A DNA stretch of 64,000 bases from Kitasatospora sp. MAP5-34 (GCF_029894335.1 NZ_JARXZC010000005.1:62001-126000); one strand, 5' to 3'; shown: positions 42,378 through 53,151, counted from the first letter of the stretch. Notes: generated from the sequence alone by a model not told the origin. Program-made: numbers and translations.

Positions 42378-44012
42378 TCAGCTCAGCGGGACGCCCTGCG
42401 GGAAGCGGAACAGTCCCGTCGGGTCGTAGGTCCGCTTCACCGTCCGGAGCCGGGCCGCGTTCGCGCCGTAGTACGCCTGCTCCCAGCCGCTCAGCGTCGG
42501 GTCGAGGTAGTTCTGGTACGCCTGGCCGCTCGCCCAGGGGCGCATGGCGTCCCAGACCGAGTTCAGCCAGGTCCAGGAGCGGTCCGCGCCCGTGCCGCCG
42601 ACCACGCCTGACGGGTAGTTGGCGGTGTACTGGGCCGTGAACAGGCCGTCGCGGTGGACGAAGGCCGTGTCGGCCGCCCCGACGCGGTTGATCGCGCCGC
42701 CGAGCGCGTCGAAGGCCACCCCCGCGCTGCCACCCTGCGGGCCCGTACGCGGGTAGCGTTCCACCGCCGCGACCAGGGCCGCGATCCCGGCATCGGTCAG
42801 CGGGCGGGTGAAGATGTCCGAGCGCGCGCCGTACGACTCGCGGGTGACCCGGCCGTCCGGGGTCCGGCCGGGCAGGCTGCCCGGCAGATGGGCCGCCGAC
42901 TGCGCCCAGCCCGAGACGCCGCCCATCACCTGCATCGTCTCCAGGTACGAGCGGCTGTGCAGCGAGGTCGAGGCCGGGGCGGCGCCCAACCGGTCGATGA
43001 GATTGCCGAGTTCACCCTGCGGGCCGAGGTAGTTGACGGTGCTGCCGAGCTGCAGCCGGCCGTCCGCCCAGGTCAGCAGGTGCAGGTCGGCCCACATGCC
43101 GTCCGGGGCACCGGGCGCCCAGGCCTGCCAGGCCCGCACCACCTCGGCCGCGCGGGACCACGGCCAGGACAGGAAGGCGTAAGAGCAGTCGGCCGCCGGG
43201 TGGGTCCGGAAGGAGAGCGAGGTGACGACGCCGAAGTTGCCGCCGCCACCGCCGCGCAGCGCCCAGAACAGGTCGTCGTCGCTGCCGGGACCGACCTGGC
43301 GGATCTTCCCGTCGGCGGTGACGATCTCCGCCCCGGTGAGACTGTCGCAGGTCAGCCCGTACGCCCGCCCGGTGACGCCGATGCCGCCGCCGAGCGCGAG
43401 CCCGGTCACCCCCACGGTCGGGCACGACCCGGCCGGGATGGTGGCGCCCCGTCCGGCGAGCCCCGCGTACACGTCGATCAGCCGCGCGCCCGCGCCCACC
43501 ACGGCCCCGCCCGAGTCGCCCGTCACCGAGTCGAGCTTCCCCACGTCCAGCACCAGCCCGCCGCCCGAGGACCAGCCCGCGTAGCTGTGCCCCCCGCTGC
43601 GGGCGGTCACGGGCACGCCGTACCGCTGGGCGAAGGCCAGACAGGTGGCCACGTCGTCGGCGCCGCCGACATAGGCCACCGCGCTGGGCCGGAGCGAGTC
43701 GAACTGCGGCTGGAACAGCTGGCTCGCGGTGTCGTACCGGCTGTCGCCGGGCCGGATCAGCAGCCCGCCGAGGTCCTTCGCGAGCGCCGCCCAGTCGGCG
43801 GGCCCAGCGGTGGCGGTGGGGGAGGCGGACGTGCCGGTGGCGCCCGGCGTGGCGGCGGACGTCGCGGGTGCCGCGCCCGTCGGCGAGGCACCGGAGGCCG
43901 GCGGCTGCCCGGGCCTCCGGTCGTCGGAGCACGCGGCGACGCCCCCCGCCGTGATCGCCGCCAGCGCGGCCGCTCGCAGGACGGTCCGCCGGGAAGGGCT
44001 CGCTTCGGTCAT
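42378..44012 (-). CDS. Tat-exported lipoprotein FAD-linked (bicovalent-type) oxidase
   Basis: The 544-residue product has a twin-arginine signal plus lipobox (SRRTVLRAAALAAITAGGVA, then AC) and a Thr/Ser/Pro linker. The PCMH FAD domain has VTARSGGHSYAGWSSGGGLV (covalent His) and GVTGRAYGLTCDSLTGAEIV (covalent Cys). A C-terminal BBE motif (GWEQAYYGANAARLRTVKRT, YDPTGLFRFPQGVPL) completes the berberine-bridge type. Such enzymes oxidise sugars or aromatic amines using O2. AGGAGA is 10 bases before ATG 44012. The gene is convergent with the permease. Confidence 0.9.
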   Translation of the reverse strand: MTEASPSRRTVLRAAALAAITAGGVAACSDDRRPGQPPASGASPTGAAPATSAATPGATGTSASPTATAGPADWAALAKDLGGLLIRPGDSRYDTASQLFQPQFDSLRPSAVAYVGGADDVATCLAFAQRYGVPVTARSGGHSYAGWSSGGGLVLDVGKLDSVTGDSGGAVVGAGARLIDVYAGLAGRGATIPAGSCPTVGVTGLALGGGIGVTGRAYGLTCDSLTGAEIVTADGKIRQVGPGSDDDLFWALRGGGGGNFGVVTSLSFRTHPAADCSYAFLSWPWSRAAEVVRAWQAWAPGAPDGMWADLHLLTWADGRLQLGSTVNYLGPQGELGNLIDRLGAAPASTSLHSRSYLETMQVMGGVSGWAQSAAHLPGSLPGRTPDGRVTRESYGARSDIFTRPLTDAGIAALVAAVERYPRTGPQGGSAGVAFDALGGAINRVGAADTAFVHRDGLFTAQYTANYPSGVVGGTGADRSWTWLNSVWDAMRPWASGQAYQNYLDPTLSGWEQAYYGANAARLRTVKRTYDPTGLFRFPQGVPLS

Positions 44013-44212
44013 CCGGTCAGTCTCCTCGCACTCTCGACCGGCACAGCACCGGCACACACCACGGACCGCCCGCCACCCGCCGCCCACCACCCGCCACCCG
44101 CCGCCTGTCACTCGTCACCCGGAAGAATCCTCCGTCGCCGCTCGGCCCACCAGGTCCACCAAGGCGGCGGAGGTCCGTGGCGCTCCCCGGACTCGGCTAG
44201 CCTGAGGGGACG

Positions 44213-45370
44213 ATGAACAGTTTGACGACGTCATGGGGCGAGTTCGCGCTCACCCGCTTCCCCGAAGACCCCCGCGACCTGCTCCGCGCCTGGGACGCCG
44301 CCGACGAGTACCTGCTGCGCCACCTCGCGGGCACCGACGGCGACCCGGCGGTCGACCTGTCGGGCACCGTCGCCGTGGTCGGCGACCGCTGGGGCGCCCT
44401 CGCCACGGCCCTCGCGAGCCACCGGCCCGTGCAGATCACCGACTCCTTCCTGGCCCAGGAGGCGACCCGGGCCAACCTGCGGCGCAGCGGGGCCGCGCCG
44501 GACGCGGTACGACTGCTCTCCACCCTCGACACCCCGCCGGACCGGATCGACGTCCTGCTGATCCGGGTACCCAAGAGCCTCGCGCTCCTGGAGGACCAGC
44601 TGCACCGGCTCGCGCCGCGCCTGCACGCGGGCACCGTCGTGGTCGGCACGGGCATGGTCACCGAGATCCACACCTCCACGCTCAAGCTGTTCGAGCGGAT
44701 CGTCGGACCGACCCGGACCTCGCTCGCGGCGAAGAAGGCCCGGCTGATCTTCTGCACGCCGGACCCGAAGCTCGCCCGCACGGGCAGCCCGTGGCCGCGC
44801 AGCTACGAACTGCCGACCGGCAGCGGCGCGGGCACCGGCCTGAGCGTCACCAACCACGCCGGGATCTTCTGCGCCGAGCGGCTTGACATCGGCACCAGGT
44901 TCCTGCTGCGCAACCTCCCGCACAGCCGTGGCCCCGAGCGCATCGTGGACCTGGGCTGCGGAAACGGCGTGCTCGGCACGGCCGTGGCCGTGGGCAACCC
45001 CGAGGCCGAGGTGCTCTTCGTCGACGAGTCCCACCAGGCGGTGGCCTCGGCCGAAGCCACCTTCCGGTCGAACGCGGGCCCCGACGCCCGGGCCCGGTTC
45101 CTGGTGGGCGACGGTCTCTCCGCCGTACCGGCCCAGACGGTGGACCTGGTCCTGAACAACCCGCCCTTCCACACCCACCAGGCGACCACCGACGCGACCG
45201 CCTGGCGCATGTTCGCGGGCGCGTGCGACGCGCTGCGCCCCGGCGGCGAGCTCTGGGTCATCGGCAACCGGCACCTCGGGTACCACGTCAAGCTGCGCCG
45301 GCTCTTCGGCAACTGCGAAGTGGTCACGAGCGACCCGAAGTTCGTCATCCTGCGGGCCGTGAAGAACTGA
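44213..45370 (+). CDS. RlmG/RsmC-type 16S/23S rRNA guanine-N2 methyltransferase
   Basis: The 385-residue protein has an inactive N-terminal methyltransferase-like domain (residues 1-190) and a C-terminal catalytic domain. Motif I is RIVDLGCGNGVLGTAVAVGN, motif II is LFVDESHQAVASAE and motif IV is DLVLNNPPFHTHQATTD. NPPF with tandem MTase domains matches RlmG/RsmC, which methylate guanine N2 in rRNA. It is flanked by a terminator at 45380 and by TAGCCT (44198-44203), a possible -10 with a GAGGGG ribosome site. Confidence 0.88.
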   Translation: MNSLTTSWGEFALTRFPEDPRDLLRAWDAADEYLLRHLAGTDGDPAVDLSGTVAVVGDRWGALATALASHRPVQITDSFLAQEATRANLRRSGAAPDAVRLLSTLDTPPDRIDVLLIRVPKSLALLEDQLHRLAPRLHAGTVVVGTGMVTEIHTSTLKLFERIVGPTRTSLAAKKARLIFCTPDPKLARTGSPWPRSYELPTGSGAGTGLSVTNHAGIFCAERLDIGTRFLLRNLPHSRGPERIVDLGCGNGVLGTAVAVGNPEAEVLFVDESHQAVASAEATFRSNAGPDARARFLVGDGLSAVPAQTVDLVLNNPPFHTHQATTDATAWRMFAGACDALRPGGELWVIGNRHLGYHVKLRRLFGNCEVVTSDPKFVILRAVKN

Positions 45371-45379
45371 CCTGCTGCG

Positions 45380-45413
45380 GGCGGGAGCGGCCGCCTGGAC
45401 GGCCGCTCCCGCC
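45380..45413. terminator. Bidirectional terminator between convergent methyltransferase genes
   Basis: GGCGGGAGCGGCCG (45380-45393) pairs perfectly with CGGCCGCTCCCGCC (45400-45413), loop CCTGGA. Confidence 0.88.
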
Positions 45414-45440
45414 GGGTGGTCCCGTCATCGCTCGGGCCCG

Positions 45441-46256
45441 TTACCGCTCGGGTCTGGTGCCGATCACCACGGTGGCGTCCAGCTCGTCGCAGGTCACCAG
45501 CCGGGGCATCAGCCCGTGGCGGGTGAACACCCCGACCGTCAGCGGTGCCTGCCGCTCGCTCGTCTCGACCAGCAGGTGACCCCCGGGGGCCAGCCACTCC
45601 GCCGCCTCGGCGGCCACCCGCCGCTGGATGTCCAGCCCGTCCGCCCCGCCGTCGAGCGCCACCCGGGCCTCGTACATCCGGGCCTCCGGAGGCAGCAGCC
45701 CGATCGCCTCGGTGGGGACGTACGGAGCGTTGGCGAGCAGGATGTCGACGCGGCCGCGCAGCGTGGCGGGCAACGGTTCGTAGAGGTCGCCCTCGTACAC
45801 CTCGCCGCCGGCGGTGCCGAGGTTGCGCCGGGCGCAGCTCACCGCAGCGGGGTCGATGTCGGCGGCGTGCAGCTCCACCCGGCCGATGGTCGCCGCCAGC
45901 GCCGCGCCCAACGCGCCCGAGCCGCAGCACAGATCGACGACTACGGTCCGCGACCGCCGCTCGGCGCCGAGCGCCCGGGCGAGCGCGGCGGCCTGGCCGA
46001 CGAGGAACTCGGTACGGATCCGGGGTACGAACACCAGGTGGTCCACGGCGACCCGCAGACCGCAGAACTCGGCCCAGCCGAGGACGTGTTCGAGTGGCAG
46101 GCCGACGACCCGCCGCTCGACCATGGCGTCGAGTTCAGCCGGATCGGGAGCGGCGGAGATGAGCAACTGCGCCTCGTCCTCGGCGAATACACAGCCGGCG
46201 GCGCGCAGCCTGGTGACGATGGCGGACTCGGAGACAGCTGACGGGGAAGTGGACAC
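45441..46256 (-). CDS. HemK/PrmC-like protein-(glutamine-N5) methyltransferase family
   Basis: The 271-residue product has an N-terminal helical region (LRAAGCVFAEDEAQLLISAA), a SAM domain (VVVDLCCGSGALGAALAATI) and NAPYVPTEA (the NPPY motif with Ala in place of the first Pro). ARVALDGGADGLDIQRRVAA follows and it ends VIGTRPER. It belongs to the putative protein-glutamine N5-methyltransferase family, a paralogue of PrmC; release-factor methylation cannot be assumed. Its leader forms a hairpin (46257-46288) that buries the GAAAGG ribosome site. Confidence 0.85.
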   Translation of the reverse strand: MSTSPSAVSESAIVTRLRAAGCVFAEDEAQLLISAAPDPAELDAMVERRVVGLPLEHVLGWAEFCGLRVAVDHLVFVPRIRTEFLVGQAAALARALGAERRSRTVVVDLCCGSGALGAALAATIGRVELHAADIDPAAVSCARRNLGTAGGEVYEGDLYEPLPATLRGRVDILLANAPYVPTEAIGLLPPEARMYEARVALDGGADGLDIQRRVAAEAAEWLAPGGHLLVETSERQAPLTVGVFTRHGLMPRLVTCDELDATVVIGTRPER

Positions 46257-46371
46257 GAGAGCCTTTCGGAATGCCGAAGGGCGCTCTCCCGGTCACCTAG
46301 GTGTGGCGGACCGCAGGGCCGTGAGATGAGAGCACCCAGCCTGATACAGCGGTAATGGGTCCCACCTCCTC
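46257..46371 (-). promoter_or_regulatory. Structured leader with buried ribosome site and possible leader peptide
   Basis: On the minus strand GAGAGCGCCCTTCGG (46288-46274) pairs with CCGAAAGGCTCTC (46269-46257), which contains the ribosome site of the HemK-like gene and touches its GTG. Upstream, GAGGAGG (46371-46365) precedes a 19-22-codon frame (GTG 46365 or ATT 46356) ending at TAG 46297. The arrangement resembles ribosome-dependent control of resistance-type methyltransferases. A riboswitch is the alternative. Confidence 0.45.
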
Positions 46372-46451
46372 GGTTGGTCACGCACTGAAGACGGGCGTCA
46401 CTTTACCCGATTCCGGGCCGGCGGCGTACCGGGATCCCACCTCGGGGTGAA

Positions 46452-47013
46452 GCACAGGCCCACCTGAACACCGCCGTCGCCACGGGCGCGCGGTACGTCT
46501 CCACGGGCTACGGCGCACCCGAGGACAAGTCCCAACTCGCCTACGACGGCAAGTAGTACGACCACCCGGGCGTCGTGATCACCGCCGCTGCCGGCGACGA
46601 TGGCTACGGCACCTCGTACCCGGCGGCCTCGCCGTACGTGACGGCGGTCGGCGGCACCACGCTCACCAGGAACAGCGCCGACCCGGCACGCGGCTGGTCC
46701 GAGGCCGCATGGGGTGACGCCACCGGCCAGAACCCGGGCACCGGTTCGGGCTGCTCCACGCTGGAGCCCAAGCCCTCCTGGCAGACCGACACGCTGGGGC
46801 AGCTGGACGACGACCGTCGTCGCCCAGGATCTCGTCGCGGACACCTACGCCGGGATGTCGTTCTTCTGGCGGGTGACCACCCCGGGCGGCTGCTACCCGG
46901 GCCAGCTCCTCGGCAACCCCGGCTTCGAGACCGGCACGGCTGGCCCGTGGACGGCGACAGGGCTGACAGGACTGACAGGGCTGACGAACGGCGAGAGCAG
47001 GCGGGAGCCGTAG
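46452..47013 (+). pseudogene. Broken sedolisin/subtilisin-like secreted protease
   Basis: The frame encodes AHLNTAVATGARYVSTGYGA and PEDKSQLAYDGK, then an in-frame TAG (46555-46557), then YDHPGVVITAAAGDDGYGTS and YPAASPYVTAVGGTTLTRNS followed by GWSEAAWG and GTGSGCS. This is the C-terminal half of S8/S53-type actinomycete proteases. The signal peptide and first catalytic residues are missing. After TLGQL (about 46800) a frameshift leads to LGNPGFETGTAGPWTAT, a typical C-terminal carbohydrate-binding start. With a stop, a frameshift and missing 5' and 3' parts, it is non-functional. Confidence 0.8.
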
Positions 47014-47102
47014 TCGAGCACGACGGTTGACCAGCTGGGCTGACCTGTGACAGCCCTCTCGCCATCCCTGAAAATTCGTCGAATTCGTAGCGGGGCCATG
47101 CC

Positions 47103-47114
47103 TACCCTGGTGGC
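47103..47114 (+). promoter_or_regulatory. Candidate -10 box for leaderless zinc-ribbon gene
   Basis: TACCCT (47103-47108) ends six bases before ATG 47115. No clear Shine-Dalgarno sequence is seen (GGTGG overlaps the window). Confidence 0.4.
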
Positions 47115-47432
47115 ATGGCCCACGCGAAGACCTCGTACGTCTGCCTGCCCTGCCGGGCCTCGTACAAGCAGCCCTACGACAGGGAACGACAGCGGATCTG
47201 CCCGCGCTGCTCCGAGCCGTTGACCCACGTGGGGTCGGCTTTCGCCGCGCCCCGGCGACGGGACACTGCGGCCTGGCGGACTCTCTCGGTCCTGTTGAAC
47301 GCAGGCGTGGGTTTCCACAAGAGCTGCTGTGGCGGCCCGGGGTGCCGGCCCCGCACTCTGCGCGAGGTGCGCGAGCGGATGACGTACGCCCGACGTACTG
47401 GCGAGCCCGTGGGCAAAGCCCTTGTGCGGTAA
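47115..47432 (+). CDS. Small zinc-ribbon protein
   Basis: The 105-residue product has an N-terminal zinc ribbon: YVCLPCRASYKQPY and ICPRCSEPLTHVGS (CxxC ... CxxC, residues about 10-33). A basic middle follows, then a second Cys pair (FHKSCCGGPGCRP). The two Cys clusters could bind metal or nucleic acid. The family is common in streptomycetes and uncharacterised. It is leaderless by sequence. The downstream region to 47760 holds the relic of an XRE regulator. Confidence 0.8.
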   Translation: MAHAKTSYVCLPCRASYKQPYDRERQRICPRCSEPLTHVGSAFAAPRRRDTAAWRTLSVLLNAGVGFHKSCCGGPGCRPRTLREVRERMTYARRTGEPVGKALVR

Positions 47433-47524
47433 GCGTCCTGACTGGTTGACACAGCCTGACCTGCCTCGTTACGCCGTCGGCCAGGCCCGGTCGGTAGCAG
47501 CTGGGCCTTCCCCTGACCGGCAGA

Positions 47525-47680
47525 CATGGCCACGCGGGGGCCGCCCTATGGGACGCGGGAGTGCGGGAGGTCGCGCTGCGTGCCGTGACGCTCTCCCCGG
47601 AGGGGCTGGGCACGATCAGCGACATGATCGAGGCGATCGCCCGGCGCGAGCGCGGGGCGGGAACCCGGCGCCCGTCCTGA
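47525..47680 (+). pseudogene. C-terminal relic of an XRE-family regulator
   Basis: The frame HGHAGAALWDAGVREVALRA, then VTLSPEGLGTISDMIEAIAR, ending RERGAGTRRPS-stop (47678-47680) matches the end of the XRE regulators that normally precede ImmA/IrrE genes in streptomycetes (helix with LRA..LSPEGL..I.DMIE). The N-terminal helix-turn-helix is gone and no start remains. A perfect TTGACA (47446-47451) upstream might be a -35. Confidence 0.7.
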
Positions 47681-47760
47681 TCCCCCGGAGTGTCGGCTGC
47701 CTTCTCTACGATGGGTCGGTGGCGGGCCGATCGACGGCTCGGCGGTGGGTGGGAGCAGCG

Positions 47761-48327
47761 ATGGTGGACGTGAACTGGCGTCGTCGGGCGTTATGGCGGC
47801 GATGTCGGCGGATCGCGGGTTCGGTGCTGCTGCCGGAGCCGTTCGACCTGACGACGCTGGCGGTGACGCTGTCGCGGCGGGTGGGGCGCCCGGTCGAGTT
47901 CGTGCCGCTGCGGCGCGGGGAGTTCGGCCCCTGCGGGCTGCTGGTGACCACCGACCGTGCGGAGTACATCGGGTACCCGGGTGACACCACGCCGCTCCAC
48001 CAGCGGCACATCGTGCTGCACGAGGTCGGCCATCTGCTGTGCGGGCACCGTGGTGAGAGTTCTCTCGGCCCGGGTACGGCGAAGGCCCTGCTGCCGAATC
48101 TGCCGGGGGAGCTGGTCCGCCGGGTGCTGGGCCGTGATGTCTACAGCGAGGTGGAGGAGCGGGAGGCCGAGCTGTTCGCCTCGCTGGTGCTGCACCGCGC
48201 CGCCCGCGAGAGGGCGGCAGCACCGAGCGCCGCCGAGCAGGCGGGGGCGGCGGAGACGGTGGCCCGGCTGGGCTCGATGTTCGATGTGCCGTCGCGGGAG
48301 TGCGGCACGGAACAGGCCGGCGCGTGA
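47761..48327 (+). CDS. ImmA/IrrE-family zinc metallopeptidase-like protein
   Basis: The 188-residue product has the HExxH core HIVLHEVGHLLCGHRG (residues 83-98, zinc-peptidase), YSEVEEREAELFASLVLHRA (third ligand Glu region) and helical ends. ImmA/IrrE peptidases cleave cognate XRE repressors to release genes. GGGAG lies before ATG 47761. Its stop overlaps the next GTG (GTGA). The cognate XRE gene next door is only a fragment, so a substrate is missing here. Confidence 0.88.
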   Translation: MVDVNWRRRALWRRCRRIAGSVLLPEPFDLTTLAVTLSRRVGRPVEFVPLRRGEFGPCGLLVTTDRAEYIGYPGDTTPLHQRHIVLHEVGHLLCGHRGESSLGPGTAKALLPNLPGELVRRVLGRDVYSEVEEREAELFASLVLHRAARERAAAPSAAEQAGAAETVARLGSMFDVPSRECGTEQAGA

Positions 48328-49523
48328 TCGACGCCGCCGGGTTGCTGACCTGTGCCGTCGCGGTGGCGGGAGCGCTCTGCCGCCTGTGGCTCGGCCGGGG
48401 CGTCCGGACTGGCAGGGGCGCCGAGTTCCTGGTGGGCTTCGCCGTCTGCATCGGCGCGTCGGCGGTGTTTCTGGCGCCCGTCTCCGCCAGTGCCGGCGAG
48501 CCGTGGATACCGTTGTGGCGGGTTTTTCCGCTGCTCGGCATGGAGTGCAGGCTCGCCGCCGAGTGCTTCCTCGCGCTCATGGCGTATGCGGTGCAGGCCG
48601 CTGACAACGCCTCGGCGCGGATGCGCCGCCAGACGGTCTGGTCGGTGCTGGTGATGGCCGTCGACGTGGCGCTGTACTTCGCCATGACGGTGAGTCCGAC
48701 GGGAGATGTGCTGGCGGTCGGGGTCGGTGGGCGGGTGGCGCTCGCGGTGTTCGACACCGTCTTCGTCGCGCACAGCTTCTGGTGTGTGGGCCTGTTCACC
48801 GTGGTGATCCACCGCTCGGTCCGGCACGTGGGAGCCGGACTGCTACGGGTGGGCCTGCGGCTGGTGGTGGCCGGCGGGGTGGCCGGTCTCGTCTGGACGG
48901 CGCTGAGCTTCGTCCCGATCGGGGAGGGTCTGGCGACGGGCCGTCAGTACAGCGCGGAGGACGTCTTCTCGGCGCCGGCGGCCGTGCTGACCATGACGTT
49001 GGGGATCGGCGGTGCAACGCTGACGGCGTGGGGACGGTACGCGACGGCGCCCGTCCGCTGGCTGCGCGCCTGGCGCAGCTACCGGCGCATCGGCCCGCTG
49101 TGGTCCGCCCTGTACGCCGTGCGCCCCGAGATCGCCCTGCAGTCCTCGGCGGCCTGGTGGGGCCTGGGCGGGGTGGGGCGGAACGCGGAGTTCGCGCTCT
49201 ACCGACGCGTGATCGAGATCCGGGACGGACAGCTCGCCCTGCGCCCGTACGTCCATCCCCGGGCAGCGGAGTGGGCCGGTGCGAGCTGCGGCGACTCCGA
49301 CGGGCGCCAGTGCTCGGCGGCCGCCGAGGCTGCGGCTATCGCTGCTGCGCTGGAGGCGGCCGTGGTTGACCACCGGTTCTCCGGCAACGAGCACCGGGTG
49401 CCCGAGGTAGGGGCCGATCTCGAGGCGGAGGCCGGCTGGCTGGTCCTCGTGACCGAGGCTTTCACCGGGTCGGCGGCAGTGGCGGACGTACGGCGGCGGG
49501 TGCGGGCGGAGTTGGGCCTGTGA
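48324..49523 (+). CDS. MAB_1171c-like multi-pass membrane protein
   Basis: The 399-residue product has about seven hydrophobic helices in its first 250 residues (AAGLLTCAVAVAGALCRLWL, AEFLVGFAVCIGASAVFLAP, GRVALAVFDTVFVAHSFWCV). A cytoplasmic C-terminal domain of about 140 residues follows (RIGPLWSALYAVRPEIALQS, ending VRRRVRAELGL). This organisation is that of the MAB_1171c family, always next to an XRE/ImmA pair in actinobacteria and of unknown role. It overlaps ImmA by four bases. Confidence 0.8.
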   Translation: MIDAAGLLTCAVAVAGALCRLWLGRGVRTGRGAEFLVGFAVCIGASAVFLAPVSASAGEPWIPLWRVFPLLGMECRLAAECFLALMAYAVQAADNASARMRRQTVWSVLVMAVDVALYFAMTVSPTGDVLAVGVGGRVALAVFDTVFVAHSFWCVGLFTVVIHRSVRHVGAGLLRVGLRLVVAGGVAGLVWTALSFVPIGEGLATGRQYSAEDVFSAPAAVLTMTLGIGGATLTAWGRYATAPVRWLRAWRSYRRIGPLWSALYAVRPEIALQSSAAWWGLGGVGRNAEFALYRRVIEIRDGQLALRPYVHPRAAEWAGASCGDSDGRQCSAAAEAAAIAAALEAAVVDHRFSGNEHRVPEVGADLEAEAGWLVLVTEAFTGSAAVADVRRRVRAELGL

Positions 49524-49580
49524 CCTGGTGGAGGTGAGCCGACGTCGTTGACGGTGACGCGCCCCCGTGCGAACGCGCGA

Positions 49581-49610
49581 CCGGCCCCGCCGCTCACGCG
49601 ACGGGGCCGG
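49581..49610. terminator. Terminator hairpin
   Basis: CCGGCCCCG (49581-49589) pairs with CGGGGCCGG (49602-49610) between the convergent membrane-protein and lectin genes. Confidence 0.8.
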
Positions 49611-49660
49611 CACTCAGGAACTCCACCTCAGGTCTGCTGACCCCGATTGCCGGTCGGTCT

Positions 49661-50131
49661 TTAGAACCCGGGGTTGTAGTTGGACCACCACAGGGGCCGG
49701 TTGGTGGAGTAGATCGTCATGTCGGCGTCTTCCTGGATGGCGAGGTAGGCGCCGGGGTGGCCGTCCGTGCCGCTCCACCACAGGGGTACGTAGTTCCAGC
49801 TGTACGCCACCAGGTTGCCGTCGCCCTGCATGATGAGGTGGAGGGCATTCGGGATGGTTCCGGTCGCCCAGATCGCCACGCCGTCGTGGTAGAGCACGAC
49901 GTTGCCGTCGTTCTGCATCCACAGAGCGGTCCGGCCGCTGGGCGAGCGCCAGGCGTGGCCGACCTCGAGGACGCTGTTCGGGCCGATCACCGTCGCTGGG
50001 CCGCCGAGCGCAGCGGCGGCGGACACCCGGGCAGACTCAGGTGCGGCCTGCGCCGTGCCCGCCGCGACACCGCCCAGACCCATCGCGACGACTACGGCGA
50101 TCGCTGCAACGCGCTTGCGGAAGCTGATCAT
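49661..50131 (-). CDS. Secreted bulb-type (D-mannose-binding) lectin-like protein
   Basis: The 156-residue product has a signal peptide (MISFRKRVAAIAVVVAMGLG, cleavage near AQA-APE, about 29). The B-lectin domain has repeated QxDxNxVxY sites: LWMQNDGNVVLYHDGVAIWA, LHLIMQGDGNLVAYSWNYVP, LAIQEDADMTIYSTNRPLWW. The first two are intact sugar sites and the third is degenerate (QEDADMTIY). GAGGTG precedes ATG 50131. Role unknown; secreted lectins of this type often bind mannose polymers. Confidence 0.88.
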   Translation of the reverse strand: MISFRKRVAAIAVVVAMGLGGVAAGTAQAAPESARVSAAAALGGPATVIGPNSVLEVGHAWRSPSGRTALWMQNDGNVVLYHDGVAIWATGTIPNALHLIMQGDGNLVAYSWNYVPLWWSGTDGHPGAYLAIQEDADMTIYSTNRPLWWSNYNPGF

Positions 50132-52402
<2,271 letters not shown>

Positions 52403-52431
52403 GCGGGTGCCGTTGCGGTTGACCGGTCGTC

Positions 52432-52803
52432 CTAGGACGGTCGGATGCTCCCGCCGACGAAGGTGTAGAGCTCGACGATGACGCCGTCCTTGCAGTGGGC
52501 GATGTCCATTCCGGTCGCGACCGGCGGCTGACCGGCCGGGCCGAACCGGAAGCCGAGGTGGCCGAGGTCGTCGTTGACGGAGACGGGGCCGTCGGGCTCG
52601 AACACCCAGTCCGGGGTCTGCGCACGCAGCTCTGTGGCGCGCTGGACGAGCGCCTCGCGGCCTCGGACGACGCGGTCGGGTTCGTGCCACACGACATCCT
52701 GGGCGTAGGTCTGCGCGATGGCCGCGTTGCGGCGCCCGGGGTCCGGCTCGTTGAAGACGTCGAGGAGGTTGCGGCGCATCAGGTCGGCGACGGCGCTGTT
52801 CAT
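52432..52803 (-). CDS. SnoaL/NTF2-like protein
   Basis: The 123-residue cone-shaped alpha+beta fold reads MNSAVADLMRRNLLDVFNEP, IAQTYAQDVVWHEPDRVVRG, LVQRATELRAQTPDWVFEPD, MDIAHCKDGVIVELYTFVGG. SnoaL-like proteins bind small polyketides or act as isomerases. The catalytic Asp/His set is not clear, so the function is open. ATG 52803 ends near the monooxygenase stop in the convergent direction. Confidence 0.82.
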   Translation of the reverse strand: MNSAVADLMRRNLLDVFNEPDPGRRNAAIAQTYAQDVVWHEPDRVVRGREALVQRATELRAQTPDWVFEPDGPVSVNDDLGHLGFRFGPAGQPPVATGMDIAHCKDGVIVELYTFVGGSIRPS

Positions 52804-52991
52804 GGGTGGTCCTTCGGGCTGGCCGGCAGGGGGAGTTGTGGCCCCGGCCAGGCAGTCTCGCGCGGCCTGTGCCCCAGCCGCCTCCTGACCTGGACCGTGA
52901 TCAACAGGCCCAGCGTGACGGCCGAACAGCCCAACGCACCCGATTACGCCGGAAGCGGCATGTCACACACCATCACACCAATGCGTGTGAC

Positions 52992-53032
52992 TGAGCGCTT
53001 CGGTTGGCGAGCTGCGCCAACCGAAGCGCTCA
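52992..53032. terminator. Large perfect inverted repeat (18-bp arms)
   Basis: TGAGCGCTTCGGTTGGCG (52992-53009) and its reverse complement (53015-53032) with a 5-base loop lie between the ABC operon and SnoaL-like gene, both leftward. It is most simply the terminator of the upstream operon, 120 bases after its last stop. A regulator site is possible. The rest of 52804-53151 shows no gene. Confidence 0.6.
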
Positions 53033-53151
53033 GCGCCGCCCGGCTACCTGCCCGAGGTCGCTCCGCTCAGAACGGTTCGAAACCTGGCCGGCCGGGGGCG
53101 ATCTCCTTATACAGGGGCGGCGCGGCGCGGCGCGGGGCGTGTCCGTCACCG

